DNA from: an uncultured Allomuricauda sp.
Lineage (GTDB): Bacteria; Bacteroidota; Bacteroidia; Flavobacteriales; Flavobacteriaceae
Direction: 5' to 3'
Length of the DNA: 64,000 bases
Assembly: GCF_947495325.1 (NCBI RefSeq)
Contig: NZ_CANLYK010000001.1
Span: forward strand, 620,001-684,000
The notes beneath the pieces were generated by a model that ran no database searches, was not told where the DNA came from, and worked only from the letters and a program-made list of their open reading frames with translations. The translations under genes and the position numbers were made by a program. Positions 63,988 to 64,000 of this stretch are shown one piece after another. Position 1 is the stretch's first letter. The number at the start of each line of letters is the position of its first letter.

Positions 63988-64000
63988 ATGAAATCACTGT
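63988..64000 (+). CDS. Start of a further gene (partial)
   Basis: An ATG at 63988 followed by AAATCACTG is preceded by an A-rich leader of the type seen before other genes here. Only four codons fall inside the window, so no product can be named. Confidence 0.35.

Noticed and set aside
1..64000. tRNA, rRNA, transposase or phage genes
   Set aside because: Scanning intergenic stretches by eye showed no cloverleaf-like or rRNA-like segment, and no transposase or integrase motif in any frame.

Overview
The window looks like a 64 kb piece of chromosome from a marine-type Flavobacteriaceae bacterium (phylum Bacteroidota). The DNA is AT-rich and gene-dense. Markers of the group are many LytTR/LytS regulators, lipoproteins with a Cys lipobox, DUF1080 and PD40 secreted proteins, a type IX secretion sorting tail, promoter boxes of the TAnnTTTG kind, a fused E1 alpha/beta dehydrogenase, and a YciH/SUI1 protein. 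I saw no rRNA, tRNA, CRISPR array, complete insertion sequence or phage module.

Layout. 1-589 is the start of a cytochrome c-PQQ sugar dehydrogenase fusion with a perfect 28-bp palindrome just upstream. 910-4329 holds a LytTR two-component pair and a secreted DUF4932 protein. 4492-9970 is an operon of propeller (PD40) hydrolases. 10210-16226 carries a LytS/LytTR pair, an epimerase, an AraC-type membrane regulator, a decayed LytTR fragment and a membrane LytTR regulator. 16270-22168 holds a secreted peptidase, a DUF4242-containing AraC regulator next to a secreted DUF4242 protein, a DUF1080 protein, and surface or envelope proteins. 22165-26397 is a 1410-residue T9SS surface protein. 26821-30474 is an envelope operon (unknown, DUF2490, MORN). 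30659-38214 holds metabolic and envelope genes, including a DUF1080/PQQ-dehydrogenase pair. 38332-51943 is rich in regulators: a membrane regulator of unknown type, a LytS/LytTR pair opposite an outer membrane receptor, a Crp/Fnr regulator opposite an MFS pump, and a three-gene LytTR locus in which one of two kinases lacks its histidine.

53011-59127 is the most interesting part: a compact co-directional operon coding for a FAD hydroxylase, a methyltransferase, a type III polyketide synthase, a FabI-like SDR, a FabZ-like dehydratase, a ketosynthase, an ACP and a small membrane protein. The composition suggests that a dedicated acyl-ACP supply feeds a type III PKS, whose aromatic or pyrone product is then methylated and hydroxylated (an alkyl-quinone or resorcinol type lipid). 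The product is inference. A YceI lipid-binding protein lies convergent at one end and an OmpA protein with a strong terminator at the other.

59205-63846 holds envelope proteins, a fused 2-oxoacid dehydrogenase E1, a 2-oxoglutarate/Fe(II)-type oxygenase and a SUI1/YciH protein. A further gene begins at 63988 and leaves the window.
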